Positions 1 to 5,198 are shown, numbered from the stretch's first letter. The stretch: DNA of 5,198 bases from Phycisphaerae bacterium (GCA_016794945.1 JAEUIX010000229.1:1-5198); one strand, 5' to 3'. Made by a program: numbers and translations. The notes: generated by a model not told the origin, from the sequence alone.

Positions 1-497
1 GCGCCCGCGCCGCTGGCGGCCTGGTACGTCGCCACCACGATGCGCCGCAGCCCGAAGGCCCGGCGCAGCGCCGTCAGCCCCATCACCAGGATGATCGCCG
101 AACAGTTGGCCACCGGCAGGATCGCCCCGCGACCCCGCGCCAGCGCCGGCAGGCGGTCGCCGTTGACCTCGGGCACAATCAGGGGCACGCCCGGCTCCAT
201 GCGGAACGCCGAGGAGTTGTCCACCACCAGCGTGCCCGCCGCCGCAGCCGGGGGCGCGAACCGCCGGCTCACCGTCGCGCCGGCGGAGAACAGCGCCACG
301 TCCACACCGTCGAGCGAGCGCTCGCCCAGCTCGGCGATGGTGTGCTCGCGCCCCAGGCAGCGCACCGTCGCCCCCGCCGATCGGGCCGAGCCGAACAGGC
401 GCAGCTCTGCCATCGGCAGGCGACGCTGCTCCAGCACCGCCAGCATCTCCTGTCCCACGGCCCCAGACGCCCCCACCACAGCGACCACCGGCTTCAT
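1..497 (-). CDS. asd: Aspartate-semialdehyde dehydrogenase, N-terminal half (runs off left edge)
   Basis: This enzyme makes aspartate-4-semialdehyde from aspartyl phosphate with NADPH, in the cytoplasm, feeding lysine/diaminopimelate, threonine and methionine synthesis. About 165 residues are visible of a family usually near 340. My translation of the minus strand shows the N-terminal nucleotide-binding loop GASGAVGQE (residues 9-17), FSAG (70-73), DNSSAFRM (93-100), VPEVN (108-112), the catalytic-cysteine segment ANCS with Cys132, and TYQAASGAG (157-165). The start is ATG at 497-495. It is supported by an AGGGAG Shine-Dalgarno five bases upstream and by the nucleotide-binding loop following immediately. 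The start overlaps the stop of the upstream glycosyltransferase as ATGA, which suggests translational coupling. One oddity is that the usual NPNCST around the cysteine reads VANCSA here; the Asn-Cys pair is kept. The family call is secure. The rest of the active site lies outside the window. Confidence 0.94.
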   Translation of the reverse strand, partial: MKPVVAVVGASGAVGQEMLAVLEQRRLPMAELRLFGSARSAGATVRCLGREHTIAELGERSLDGVDVALFSAGATVSRRFAPPAAAAGTLVVDNSSAFRMEPGVPLIVPEVNGDRLPALARGRGAILPVANCSAIILVMGLTALRRAFGLRRIVVATYQAASGAG

Positions 498-1738
498 GCG
501 TGCTCCCTGGCGCGGCCGCCGGCCGCGACGACCGAGCGTAGTGCGCCCGACGGCTTGATCTCGGCGATCGGTCCGCCCGGGGGCGCGGGCCGACGCGCGC
601 CGACGGCGGCGGCGTGCTCGCCCCAGAAGGCGTCGCAGAGCGCGTCGAACCCGAACGCGCCGGCGTGCGCGACGGCCGCGGCGCTCATGGCGTGCCGACG
701 GGCCGGGTCGAGGATCAGCGCCAGCAGTGCGGCGGGCCAGTCGGCCTCGCGCCGGACGACCAGGCCCGTGCGCCCGTCGATCACGATGCCGGCCGGGCCA
801 CCCGAGGCGCTGACCACGGCCGGCACGCCGGAGGCCTGGGCCTCGAGCACCGCCTGGCCCAGCGTGTCGGTGGTCGATGGAAAGGCCAGCAGATCGGCGC
901 CGGCGTACAGGGCGGCCAGTTCGTCGCCGTGCCGAAACCCGGTGAACACAACCCCCTGCCCCGACAGCCGCCGGCGCATCGCCGGCAGGTACGGCCCATC
1001 GCCGACGACGACCAGGCGGGCGTCGGTCCCCGCCGCGGCGGCGCGGGCACGCACCGCCGGCCAGAGGTCGGCCAGCAGTGGCAGGTTCTTCTCCACGCTC
1101 ACGCGCCCGCAGCAGAGCACGCGGACGATGGCACGATCGGCCAGGCCCAGCGCGGCCCAGACGCGCTCGTCGGCGTGACGCGGGGAGAATGCCGACAGGT
1201 CGATGCCGATGGGCAGCACGCCCAGGCGCGACGGCGGCAGGCCCAGTTCGCGCAGTCGCGGGGCAAACGCCGCGGACCGGGAGAGCACGCGGTCGAACGG
1301 CGCGTAGAACCAGCGGGCGACGGCCAGGGCGGCATCGCCGGCGGCGTCGGCCCCGTAGAGGCGGGCGGCGTAGGCGGGGAAATCGGTGTGGTAGGTGGCC
1401 AGCATCGGCACGCCGAGCCGGCGCGCCGCCCATCGGCCCACCAGGCCGATCGGCCCCGGCGTCGAGACGTGGACCGCCTCGGGCCGCAGCGAGCGCACCA
1501 GCGACCAGAGCCGGCGCACCGGCGGCAGCGCGACCTGCAGTTGCGGGTAGCGCGGCAGGCTCGCGGCCAGGCGCGGCGGGACGTTGTGCACGCCGGGGAT
1601 GCCGGCCGTGTCCATCCTGGTTGAGGTGAGGATGGCCAGCGATCGACCACCGGCGTGGGCGTGATGGGCGAGCGTGCGCAAAAACCGACAGACGCCGTTG
1701 ACGTCGCCGAGGGTGTCGGTGAAGAGGGCAACCCGCAC
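494..1738 (-). CDS. GT4-family (GT-B fold) glycosyltransferase
   Basis: This 414-aa cytoplasmic or membrane-associated glycosyltransferase resembles the MgtA/SqdX-like group, which transfers a sugar from a nucleotide-sugar donor to a lipid or glycan. The acceptor cannot be read from sequence. The N-terminal Rossmann domain opens with FTDTLGDVNGV (6-16) and contains the group's typical YHTDFP (116-121). PIGID (176-180) leads into the donor-binding domain, with GRVSVEKN (211-218, Lys217), VVGDGP (244-249), FTGF (265-268) and the EX7E-type motif around D291 to E299 followed by ASGVPAV. The first acidic residue of EX7E is Asp instead of the usual Glu. The start is GTG at 1738-1736: an in-frame TAG at 1750-1748 excludes anything longer, and family proteins begin at this point. 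No clear Shine-Dalgarno precedes it. The last ~40 residues are Ala/Pro/Gly-rich and probably disordered. It overlaps asd by four bases. The fold is certain; sugar and acceptor are unknown. Confidence 0.93.
   Translation of the reverse strand: MRVALFTDTLGDVNGVCRFLRTLAHHAHAGGRSLAILTSTRMDTAGIPGVHNVPPRLAASLPRYPQLQVALPPVRRLWSLVRSLRPEAVHVSTPGPIGLVGRWAARRLGVPMLATYHTDFPAYAARLYGADAAGDAALAVARWFYAPFDRVLSRSAAFAPRLRELGLPPSRLGVLPIGIDLSAFSPRHADERVWAALGLADRAIVRVLCCGRVSVEKNLPLLADLWPAVRARAAAAGTDARLVVVGDGPYLPAMRRRLSGQGVVFTGFRHGDELAALYAGADLLAFPSTTDTLGQAVLEAQASGVPAVVSASGGPAGIVIDGRTGLVVRREADWPAALLALILDPARRHAMSAAAVAHAGAFGFDALCDAFWGEHAAAVGARRPAPPGGPIAEIKPSGALRSVVAAGGRAREHA
503..508 (-). promoter_or_regulatory. Shine-Dalgarno for asd
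   Basis: AGGGAG on the minus strand lies five bases before the asd ATG, inside the last codons of the glycosyltransferase gene. It supports the overlapping start and independent or coupled re-initiation. Confidence 0.65.
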
Positions 1739-1876
1739 GGAGCGATGCTATCGCGGGCGGAGGGTGATCCAATCGGGGGATGGGCCTTGCGGGTGCATCA
1801 GTTTCGAGGGTGCGCTGCCCCGAACGGGGCGGGAAGCGGGGGTTCCCCCAGTATTTCGCTCCCGAGGAAAAACCCC

Positions 1877-1905
1877 TTGCATTGTCGGGCCTTTGGTGGT
1901 TCAAT
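1877..1905 (+). promoter_or_regulatory. Possible sigma70-type promoter for the secreted-protein gene
   Basis: TTGCAT (1877-1882) and TTCAAT (1900-1905) are separated by 17 bases. The -35 matches consensus at three of six positions and the -10 at four of six. They sit in the least GC-rich part of the intergenic region, just after an A-run (1868-1872). A 7-bp inverted repeat overlaps both hexamers and could be an operator. If used, the transcript would carry a leader of about 240 nt. This is a weak match. Confidence 0.25.
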
Positions 1906-2118
1906 GCACTTATCGGCGGCGCGACAGCGCGGCCGATCGTGAGGATCGAGAGCGACCTTTTTCGTGCGGGCCACTTTCCCTCTCCACGTGAGCGCGTGCG
2001 CGGCGTCATGGCCCCGCTCGGCTTTCTCGTGTTCGTCGGTGACCCGGCGTGTGCCGGGCCGAGACGAGATTCCGGCACGAGCGTGCGATCGACGCCCGCG
2101 ACGGAGCATGAGAGAGAG

Positions 2119-2142
2119 GCCCGCCGTCAGGTCACGGCGGGC
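2119..2142 (+). promoter_or_regulatory. 9-bp leader hairpin next to the ribosome binding site
   Basis: GCCCGCCGT (2119-2127) pairs perfectly with ACGGCGGGC (2134-2142) around the six-base loop CAGGTC. The stem ends three bases before the AAGGAG Shine-Dalgarno of the secreted-protein gene. Seven of nine pairs are G-C, so the stem should be stable in RNA. It is not a terminator, because A-rich sequence and a ribosome site follow rather than a U-tract. It may protect the mRNA 5' region or modulate ribosome access; the role is inferred. Confidence 0.55.
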
Positions 2143-2145
2143 GAA

Positions 2146-2151
2146 AAGGAG
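2146..2151 (+). promoter_or_regulatory. Strong Shine-Dalgarno of the secreted-protein gene
   Basis: AAGGAG lies six bases before ATG 2158 within an A/G-rich stretch (2143-2154). It decides the start: the same frame is open back to 1780, but only this ATG has a good ribosome site and is followed directly by a signal peptide. Confidence 0.85.
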
Positions 2152-2157
2152 AGGTAC

Positions 2158-2868
2158 ATGGCACGTTTCACTTCCCTTCTGGCGATCGGCGCGGCGGTCC
2201 TGAGCGCGGTCGGTGTGGCGAAGGCCGGCGACGGCAATCCCCCGCCGTGGCGCGGTCTGCCGCTGACGACGACGCAGGGCTGGCAGTTCCTCAACGGACC
2301 GGGCATCGGGCAGCCCAACATGCCGGGCGCTCACAACCCGTTCACGTGGCCGGCGGCGCCGTTCCCGCAGTTCCTGGGCCCGACCACGGACCCGACCGGC
2401 GCGCCCACGGCGCAGTACGGCACCTGGCAGATCCCCGGAACGCCGACGCCGCTGCCGGGCTGGTGCGTCCAGCCGGGCGGAGCGCTCGAGTTCCTGATCC
2501 CCAACAACTGGGACCCGTTCACCATCAAGGAGGTTTGGGCGCAGATCAAGTACGCCGGCGCCACGCCGTCGATCAGCGGCGTGGGCTTCCGTCCCGACGG
2601 CAGCATCCTGAGCCCGGGCTTCCCGCCCTTTGGCGGGCCCACGTTCACGCCGAGCCCCAGCCCCGTTCTGCCCGGCGCGTGGGAGTACACGCTGCGGATG
2701 CAGTTCGACGGCAACCCCGCGTGGGAGATCATCCGCATTCAGAACAACTCGCAGACCGAGAACATGTACATCTTCCAGGTGGTGATCGACACCATCTGCC
2801 CGACGCCGGGCACGGCCGCGGCCGGCCTGCTGGGCCTCGGGGTGCTGGCGCAGCGCCGTCGGCGCTGA
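2158..2868 (+). CDS. Secreted hypothetical protein with signal peptide and exosortase-type (PEP-CTERM-like) C-terminal tail
   Basis: I do not recognise a specific family for this 236-aa protein. Residues 1-23 form a signal peptide: Arg3, then a hydrophobic core LLAIGAAVL, then the likely cleavage site AKA/G at 23/24. The mature part is rich in Pro, Gly and Trp to about residue 105. It then turns into an alternating hydrophobic/polar pattern (LEFLIP 110-115, IKEVWAQIKYAG 123-134, WEYTLRMQFDG 175-185, WEIIRIQNNS 189-198, MYIFQVVID 203-211) that suggests a beta-sandwich domain. The tail is CPTPG (214-218), a hydrophobic stretch GLLGLGVLA (223-231) and terminal RRRR (233-236). This is the tripartite layout of PEP-CTERM-like sorting signals, with PTPG in place of the classical PEP. 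Such proteins are exported by Sec and processed at the membrane by an exosortase-type protease. The only cysteines are Cys103 and Cys214. The gene stands alone on the plus strand with its own leader and terminator. No exosortase gene is in the window, and the function is unknown. Confidence 0.85.
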   Translation: MARFTSLLAIGAAVLSAVGVAKAGDGNPPPWRGLPLTTTQGWQFLNGPGIGQPNMPGAHNPFTWPAAPFPQFLGPTTDPTGAPTAQYGTWQIPGTPTPLPGWCVQPGGALEFLIPNNWDPFTIKEVWAQIKYAGATPSISGVGFRPDGSILSPGFPPFGGPTFTPSPSPVLPGAWEYTLRMQFDGNPAWEIIRIQNNSQTENMYIFQVVIDTICPTPGTAAAGLLGLGVLAQRRRR

Positions 2869-2900
2869 AGCCGGTCGGAAGCAGACCGCAGACTCACTCG

Positions 2901-2939
2901 CGCCCCGGCGGGCTTACCCCCGCCGGGGCGATTGTTTTT
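2901..2939 (+). terminator. Intrinsic terminator after the secreted-protein gene
   Basis: A perfect 12-bp GC-rich stem (CGCCCCGGCGGG at 2901-2912 with CCCGCCGGGGCG at 2919-2930) closes a six-base loop and is followed by ATTGTTTTT (2931-2939). It lies 32 bases after the stop codon. The T-run is only on the plus-strand 3' side, so it should act for the secreted-protein transcript. Read from the minus strand (the upp side), the hairpin forms but no U-tract follows. Confidence 0.93.
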
Positions 2940-2953
2940 GGGGCGCACCGGGG

Positions 2954-3601
2954 TCAGGTGGTGCCGTACATGCGGTCGCCGGCGTCGCCGAGGCCGGGCA
3001 TGATGAACCCGCGCTCGGTCAGGCCGCGGTCGAGGGCGGCGGCGTAGATCATGACGTCGGGGTGCTGGTCGCGCAGGCGTGTGACGCCCTCGGGGGCGGC
3101 GACGAGGCAGATCATGCGCAGGTCCTTGGCGCCGGCGTCGCGGAGCATCTCGATGGCGGCGACGGCCGAGCCGCCGGTGGCGAGCATGGGGTCGACGAGG
3201 ATGACGGGCCCGGCGTCGAGGTGCTTGGGCAGGCGCTTGAGATAGGCGATGGGCCGGAGCGTCTCCTCGTCGCGGGCCAGACCGAGGTGGCCGACGCGGG
3301 CCTCGGGCATGACCTCGAGGATGCCCTCGGCCATGCCCAGGCCTGAGCGGAGCACGGGCACGACGGTGATGGTGCCGGCCAGGCGGCGGCCGGTGGTTTC
3401 CTCCAGCGGGGTGGCGACGCGGACCTCCGCCGTGGGGAACGAACGGGTGACCTCGAAGACCATGAGACCGGCGATCTGGTAGAGCAGAGCGCGGAACGGA
3501 CGGAAGCTGGTGGCCCGGTCGCGGATGTAGGTGAGCTTGTGCTGGATGAGCGGGTGGTCGAAGACGATGAGGTTGGGCAGGTCGGGTCGGTGGGGTCGCA
3601 T
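2954..3601 (-). CDS. upp: Uracil phosphoribosyltransferase
   Basis: This cytoplasmic pyrimidine-salvage enzyme converts uracil and PRPP to UMP and pyrophosphate. At 215 aa it is close to the usual ~208-210. Landmarks are HPLIQHKLTYIRD (16-28), FR at 33-34, LMVFEVTRSFPT (46-57), VPVLRSGLGM (81-90), the segment VGHLGLARDEETL (103-115), the PRPP-binding loop VDPMLATGGS (136-145), AAPEG (168-172) and the C-terminal uracil-site motif PGLGDAGDRMYGT (202-214). These match the Bacillus-type enzyme closely as I recall it. Small deviations are Ser86 for the usual Ala in LRAGLGM and Gln42 where Glu is common. The start is ATG 3601-3599, with GGAG five bases upstream. The open frame continues to 3814, but that part overlaps the phosphoesterase and lacks family similarity. 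The gene starts 11 bases after the phosphoesterase stop, so the two are likely co-transcribed. Confidence 0.97.
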   Translation of the reverse strand: MRPHRPDLPNLIVFDHPLIQHKLTYIRDRATSFRPFRALLYQIAGLMVFEVTRSFPTAEVRVATPLEETTGRRLAGTITVVPVLRSGLGMAEGILEVMPEARVGHLGLARDEETLRPIAYLKRLPKHLDAGPVILVDPMLATGGSAVAAIEMLRDAGAKDLRMICLVAAPEGVTRLRDQHPDVMIYAAALDRGLTERGFIMPGLGDAGDRMYGTT

Positions 3602-3606
3602 GGTGG

Positions 3607-3610
3607 CTCC
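3607..3610 (-). promoter_or_regulatory. Shine-Dalgarno for upp
   Basis: GGAG on the minus strand is five bases before the upp ATG and begins only two bases after the upstream phosphoesterase stop codon. It fixes the short upp start and fits re-initiation by ribosomes finishing the upstream gene. Confidence 0.65.
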
Positions 3611-3612
3611 GT

Positions 3613-4602
3613 TCAGGCGGTGCGCATGGTCCAGCCGTACGGGGTGTAGACGTTGTCGAACGAGCCGTCGTTGTAGAGGTCGATCACGGTGAAGCCGGGC
3701 TCGGAGCGGTCGCCGCCGGGCTTCCACCAGTTGCCGCAGGCGGCGCCGTTGCAGCGGTAGGCGACGCCGTGAACGGCGCCCTCGTCCTGCTGGTGGATGT
3801 GGCCGCTGACGCACAGGCGCACGCCGCCGTGCGCGACGAAGCGCTCGTGCAGCGCGCGGGCGTCGGCGTGCATCAGTGCGGAGTTGAGTCGCAGGGGCGC
3901 GTCCTTCTTGCTGTCGAACAGCGCGCTGAACGACAGGATCGGCACGTGGCTGACGACCAGCACGTGCGTCGTGCGCGCCGTGGCGGCGAGCTCAGCGTCC
4001 AGCCACGCGAGCTGCTCGTCGTCGAGCCTCGCCGCGTAGCCGTCGCCGTCGGGGCGGATCGAATCGAGGTGCAGGATCTTCCACCCGGCGGACCGGTGGG
4101 CGTGGTAGGCGCGCGGCATGCCGAGCTGTTCGAGGGCCCAGGCCTTGCCCCAGCGCGGCTCGCCGCCGGTCGTCCGGCTCTTGGTCTTGTTCCAGCCCCA
4201 GATGTCGTGGTTCCCAAGCGTGTGGCGCACCGGCAGGCCGCACTCGTCGCGGAAGACCTTGGTCAGGATGTCCCACTGCGTCCGCGTGCGGGCCTCGTCG
4301 GCGGCGAAGCCGTCCATGATCAGATCGCCGCCGGTGATGACCATGTCCACCCGCGGCGTGACGGCCTGCACGCGCCGCAGGCACATCGCCAGGCCCTCGG
4401 CGGCGCCGCGCTCGGGCTGGACGTGCGTGTCGGTGATGTGCGCCAGCCGCAGCACGCGGGTTCGACCGGCGACGGTCGCGCCCGCGCCGCCGACGGGCGC
4501 CGCGGGCGCAGCGCAGCCGGGCAACCCGCCGAGCGCCAGCCCGCCGAGGGCGGCCCCGCTCATGAGGCCGGCGCGGATCGCTTGACGACGGGTCATTTCC
4601 AT
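3613..4602 (-). CDS. Tat-exported calcineurin-like metallophosphoesterase (Icc/CpdA-like fold)
   Basis: This 329-aa protein is a predicted dinuclear-metal phosphoesterase acting outside the cytoplasmic membrane. The N-terminus has a twin-arginine signal, TRRQAIR (4-10), then a hydrophobic Gly/Ala/Leu segment ending in LPGC with Cys30. That could be a Tat lipoprotein site, although Pro at -2 is atypical for a lipobox. All metal-ligand motifs of the calcineurin-like superfamily are present: DTH (58-60), GGD (91-93), GNHD (130-133), SH (218-219) and GHIH (267-270). The C-terminal part GNWWKPGG (290-297), followed by PGFTVIDLYNDGSF and a final YTPYGW (319-324), resembles the tail seen in secreted planctomycete-type phosphoesterases. 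The start at ATG 4602 is favoured over ATG 4596 by GGAG six bases upstream. The substrate (cyclic nucleotide, phosphodiester or phosphomonoester) cannot be read from sequence. It lies 11 bases upstream of upp and 83 bases downstream of the prenyl synthase. Confidence 0.94.
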   Translation of the reverse strand: MEMTRRQAIRAGLMSGAALGGLALGGLPGCAAPAAPVGGAGATVAGRTRVLRLAHITDTHVQPERGAAEGLAMCLRRVQAVTPRVDMVITGGDLIMDGFAADEARTRTQWDILTKVFRDECGLPVRHTLGNHDIWGWNKTKSRTTGGEPRWGKAWALEQLGMPRAYHAHRSAGWKILHLDSIRPDGDGYAARLDDEQLAWLDAELAATARTTHVLVVSHVPILSFSALFDSKKDAPLRLNSALMHADARALHERFVAHGGVRLCVSGHIHQQDEGAVHGVAYRCNGAACGNWWKPGGDRSEPGFTVIDLYNDGSFDNVYTPYGWTMRTA

Positions 4603-4608
4603 GGGTGT

Positions 4609-4612
4609 CTCC
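4609..4612 (-). promoter_or_regulatory. Shine-Dalgarno for the metallophosphoesterase
   Basis: GGAG on the minus strand is six bases before ATG 4602 and twelve before the second in-frame ATG (4596), so it selects the first. Confidence 0.6.
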
Positions 4613-4685
4613 GGGTCGGCGGACGGGCAACGCCGCGCCCCGGCAGACTACCACGAACCGGCGTCGGTGCGCCGGCGACGAGGGG

Positions 4686-5198
4686 TCAGAACGCGCGGGT
4701 CACGACCGCGTCGGCCATCATCAGCAGCAGGGCCCGCGCGGGGCTCTCCGGCAGCGGCTCGAGCGCCGCCTTGGCCTGGGCCACCAGGCGCTCGGCGGCG
4801 CGCCGGGCGTGGTCGATGGAACCGGTTTCGACCAGCGCCTGGGCCAGCGACGCCTCGGCCGCTCCGCGCTGGTGCGGTCCGCTGGTGGCTTCCAGCAGCG
4901 TCAGCGTGCGGCCGCGCCGCTCGGGCCCCGCGGCGGCGAGGTGGTGGATCAGCGGGAGCGTGAGCTTGCCCTTCTCGAGGTCCTTGCCGAGCGACTTGCC
5001 GACGACGGCCTGGTCGCCGGTGAGGTCGAGCAGGTCGTCCTGGATCTGAAAGGCGATGCCCAGCGACCGGCCGAAGGACTCGAACCGCTCGGCGGCGTCG
5101 GGCCCGGCGCCGGCGTGGCGTGCGCCCAGGCGGCAGGCCGCGGCGATGAGGCTGGCGGTCTTACGGTCGACGATCTCGAAGTAGGTGCGTTCGTCGAG
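4686..5198 (-). CDS. Trans-polyprenyl diphosphate synthase, C-terminal half (runs off right edge)
   Basis: This is the C-terminal 170 residues of an E-type isoprenyl diphosphate synthase, normally ~320-350 aa. The enzyme condenses isopentenyl diphosphate units onto an allylic diphosphate to give precursors of quinone side chains or other isoprenoids. Counting from the visible edge, YFEIVDRKTASLI (6-18) holds the conserved Lys-Thr. FQIQDDLLD (50-58) is the second aspartate-rich, Mg-diphosphate-binding motif. GKSLGKDLEKGKLTLPL (67-83) is the conserved flexible-loop segment that follows. The remainder is helical and Ala/Leu/Glu-rich, ending RAF and a TGA at 4688-4686. The first aspartate-rich motif and the residues setting chain length lie beyond the window, so octaprenyl, heptaprenyl or shorter products cannot be told apart. 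The gene reads toward the metallophosphoesterase and may lead the same operon; the 83-base gap leaves room for a separate promoter. Confidence 0.95.
   Translation of the reverse strand, partial: LDERTYFEIVDRKTASLIAAACRLGARHAGAGPDAAERFESFGRSLGIAFQIQDDLLDLTGDQAVVGKSLGKDLEKGKLTLPLIHHLAAAGPERRGRTLTLLEATSGPHQRGAAEASLAQALVETGSIDHARRAAERLVAQAKAALEPLPESPARALLLMMADAVVTRAF

Larger units (their letters stand above)
1739..2157. promoter_or_regulatory. Divergent intergenic region and structured leader of the secreted-protein gene
   Basis: These 419 bases separate the glycosyltransferase from the divergently transcribed secreted-protein gene and must hold the promoters of both. I see no convincing gene here; a plus-strand frame open from 1780 is only an in-frame extension of the downstream gene. 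Short inverted repeats are present. A GCCCC/GGGGC pair lies at 1817-1830, followed directly by GGGAA/TTCCC at 1831-1847. TGCATTG/CAATGCA pairs 1878-1884 with 1902-1908, and CCCGGC-GTGT-GCCGGG lies at 2043-2058. A 9-bp hairpin at 2119-2142 is listed separately. In a GC-rich sequence several of the shorter ones may be chance. Confidence 0.6.

Noticed and set aside
342..1624. Long plus-strand open frames (342-1178, 614-1624) opposite the glycosyltransferase
   Set aside because: They are antisense to a gene with clear family motifs. Their translations are Arg/Ala/Pro/Gly-rich without recognisable domains, as expected for mirror frames in GC-rich DNA.
1780..2157. N-terminal extension of the secreted-protein frame back to ATG 1780
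   Set aside because: The extension lacks family-like sequence and would bury the signal peptide. ATG 2158 has a strong Shine-Dalgarno and begins a classic signal sequence.
2240..2465. Pro/Gly-rich stretch in the secreted protein, considered as a tandem repeat
   Set aside because: I could not find a regular repeat unit. It is low-complexity coding sequence, not repeated blocks.
3602..3814. N-terminal extension of upp
   Set aside because: It overlaps the phosphoesterase coding region, is Arg-rich and unlike the family, and the start at 3601 has its own ribosome site and gives the normal length.
4658..4675. CCGGCG/CGCCGG hairpin in the gap between the prenyl synthase and the phosphoesterase, considered as a terminator
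   Set aside because: The stem is only 6 bp and no T-run follows on the minus strand, so it is weak and compatible with chance at this GC content.
3769..5049. 426-codon plus-strand open frame opposite the phosphoesterase and prenyl synthase
   Set aside because: It spans two well-supported minus-strand genes and the gap between them, has biased composition and no domain, and is explained by GC-rich codon structure.
1..5198. Search for tRNA/rRNA genes, CRISPR repeats, transposase or integrase genes, and attachment sites
   Set aside because: No cloverleaf-like segment, spaced direct repeats or mobile-element protein motifs were seen by eye on either strand.

Overview
The window is very GC-rich and carries six protein-coding genes: five on the minus strand and one on the plus strand. 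It looks like a chromosomal segment of a planctomycete-type bacterium, possibly Phycisphaerae. That is inferred from the GC content and from a secreted protein ending in a Pro-Thr-Pro-Gly / hydrophobic / Arg-rich sorting-type tail. The Tat-type lipoprotein-like metallophosphoesterase is compatible with this. There are no rRNA or tRNA genes, no mobile elements and no CRISPR repeats. The outer two genes run off the window edges.

Left block (minus strand, 1-1738): a GT4-type glycosyltransferase is followed by aspartate-semialdehyde dehydrogenase (asd, 5' half only). The two genes overlap by four bases (ATGA), so they are probably co-transcribed and translationally coupled.

Middle (1739-2868): an intergenic region of about 420 bp separates the glycosyltransferase from a divergent plus-strand gene. 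That gene encodes a 236-aa secreted protein with a signal peptide and an exosortase-like C-terminal tail. Its leader holds several inverted repeats, including a perfect 9-bp hairpin just before a strong Shine-Dalgarno sequence. The gene ends at a strong intrinsic terminator (12-bp GC stem plus U-tract).

Right block (minus strand, 2954-5198): reading in the direction of transcription, this holds the 3' half of a trans-polyprenyl diphosphate synthase, a Tat-exported calcineurin-like metallophosphoesterase, and uracil phosphoribosyltransferase (upp). The phosphoesterase and upp are 11 nt apart and look like an operon. The prenyl synthase lies 83 nt upstream and may belong to the same unit. This block converges on the plus-strand gene at the terminator.

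Most of the content is housekeeping metabolism: isoprenoid chain synthesis, pyrimidine salvage, the aspartate-family amino acid / diaminopimelate pathway, and glycan synthesis. The least characterised part is the secreted tailed protein and its long structured leader. I see no clear sign of a new multi-gene system.
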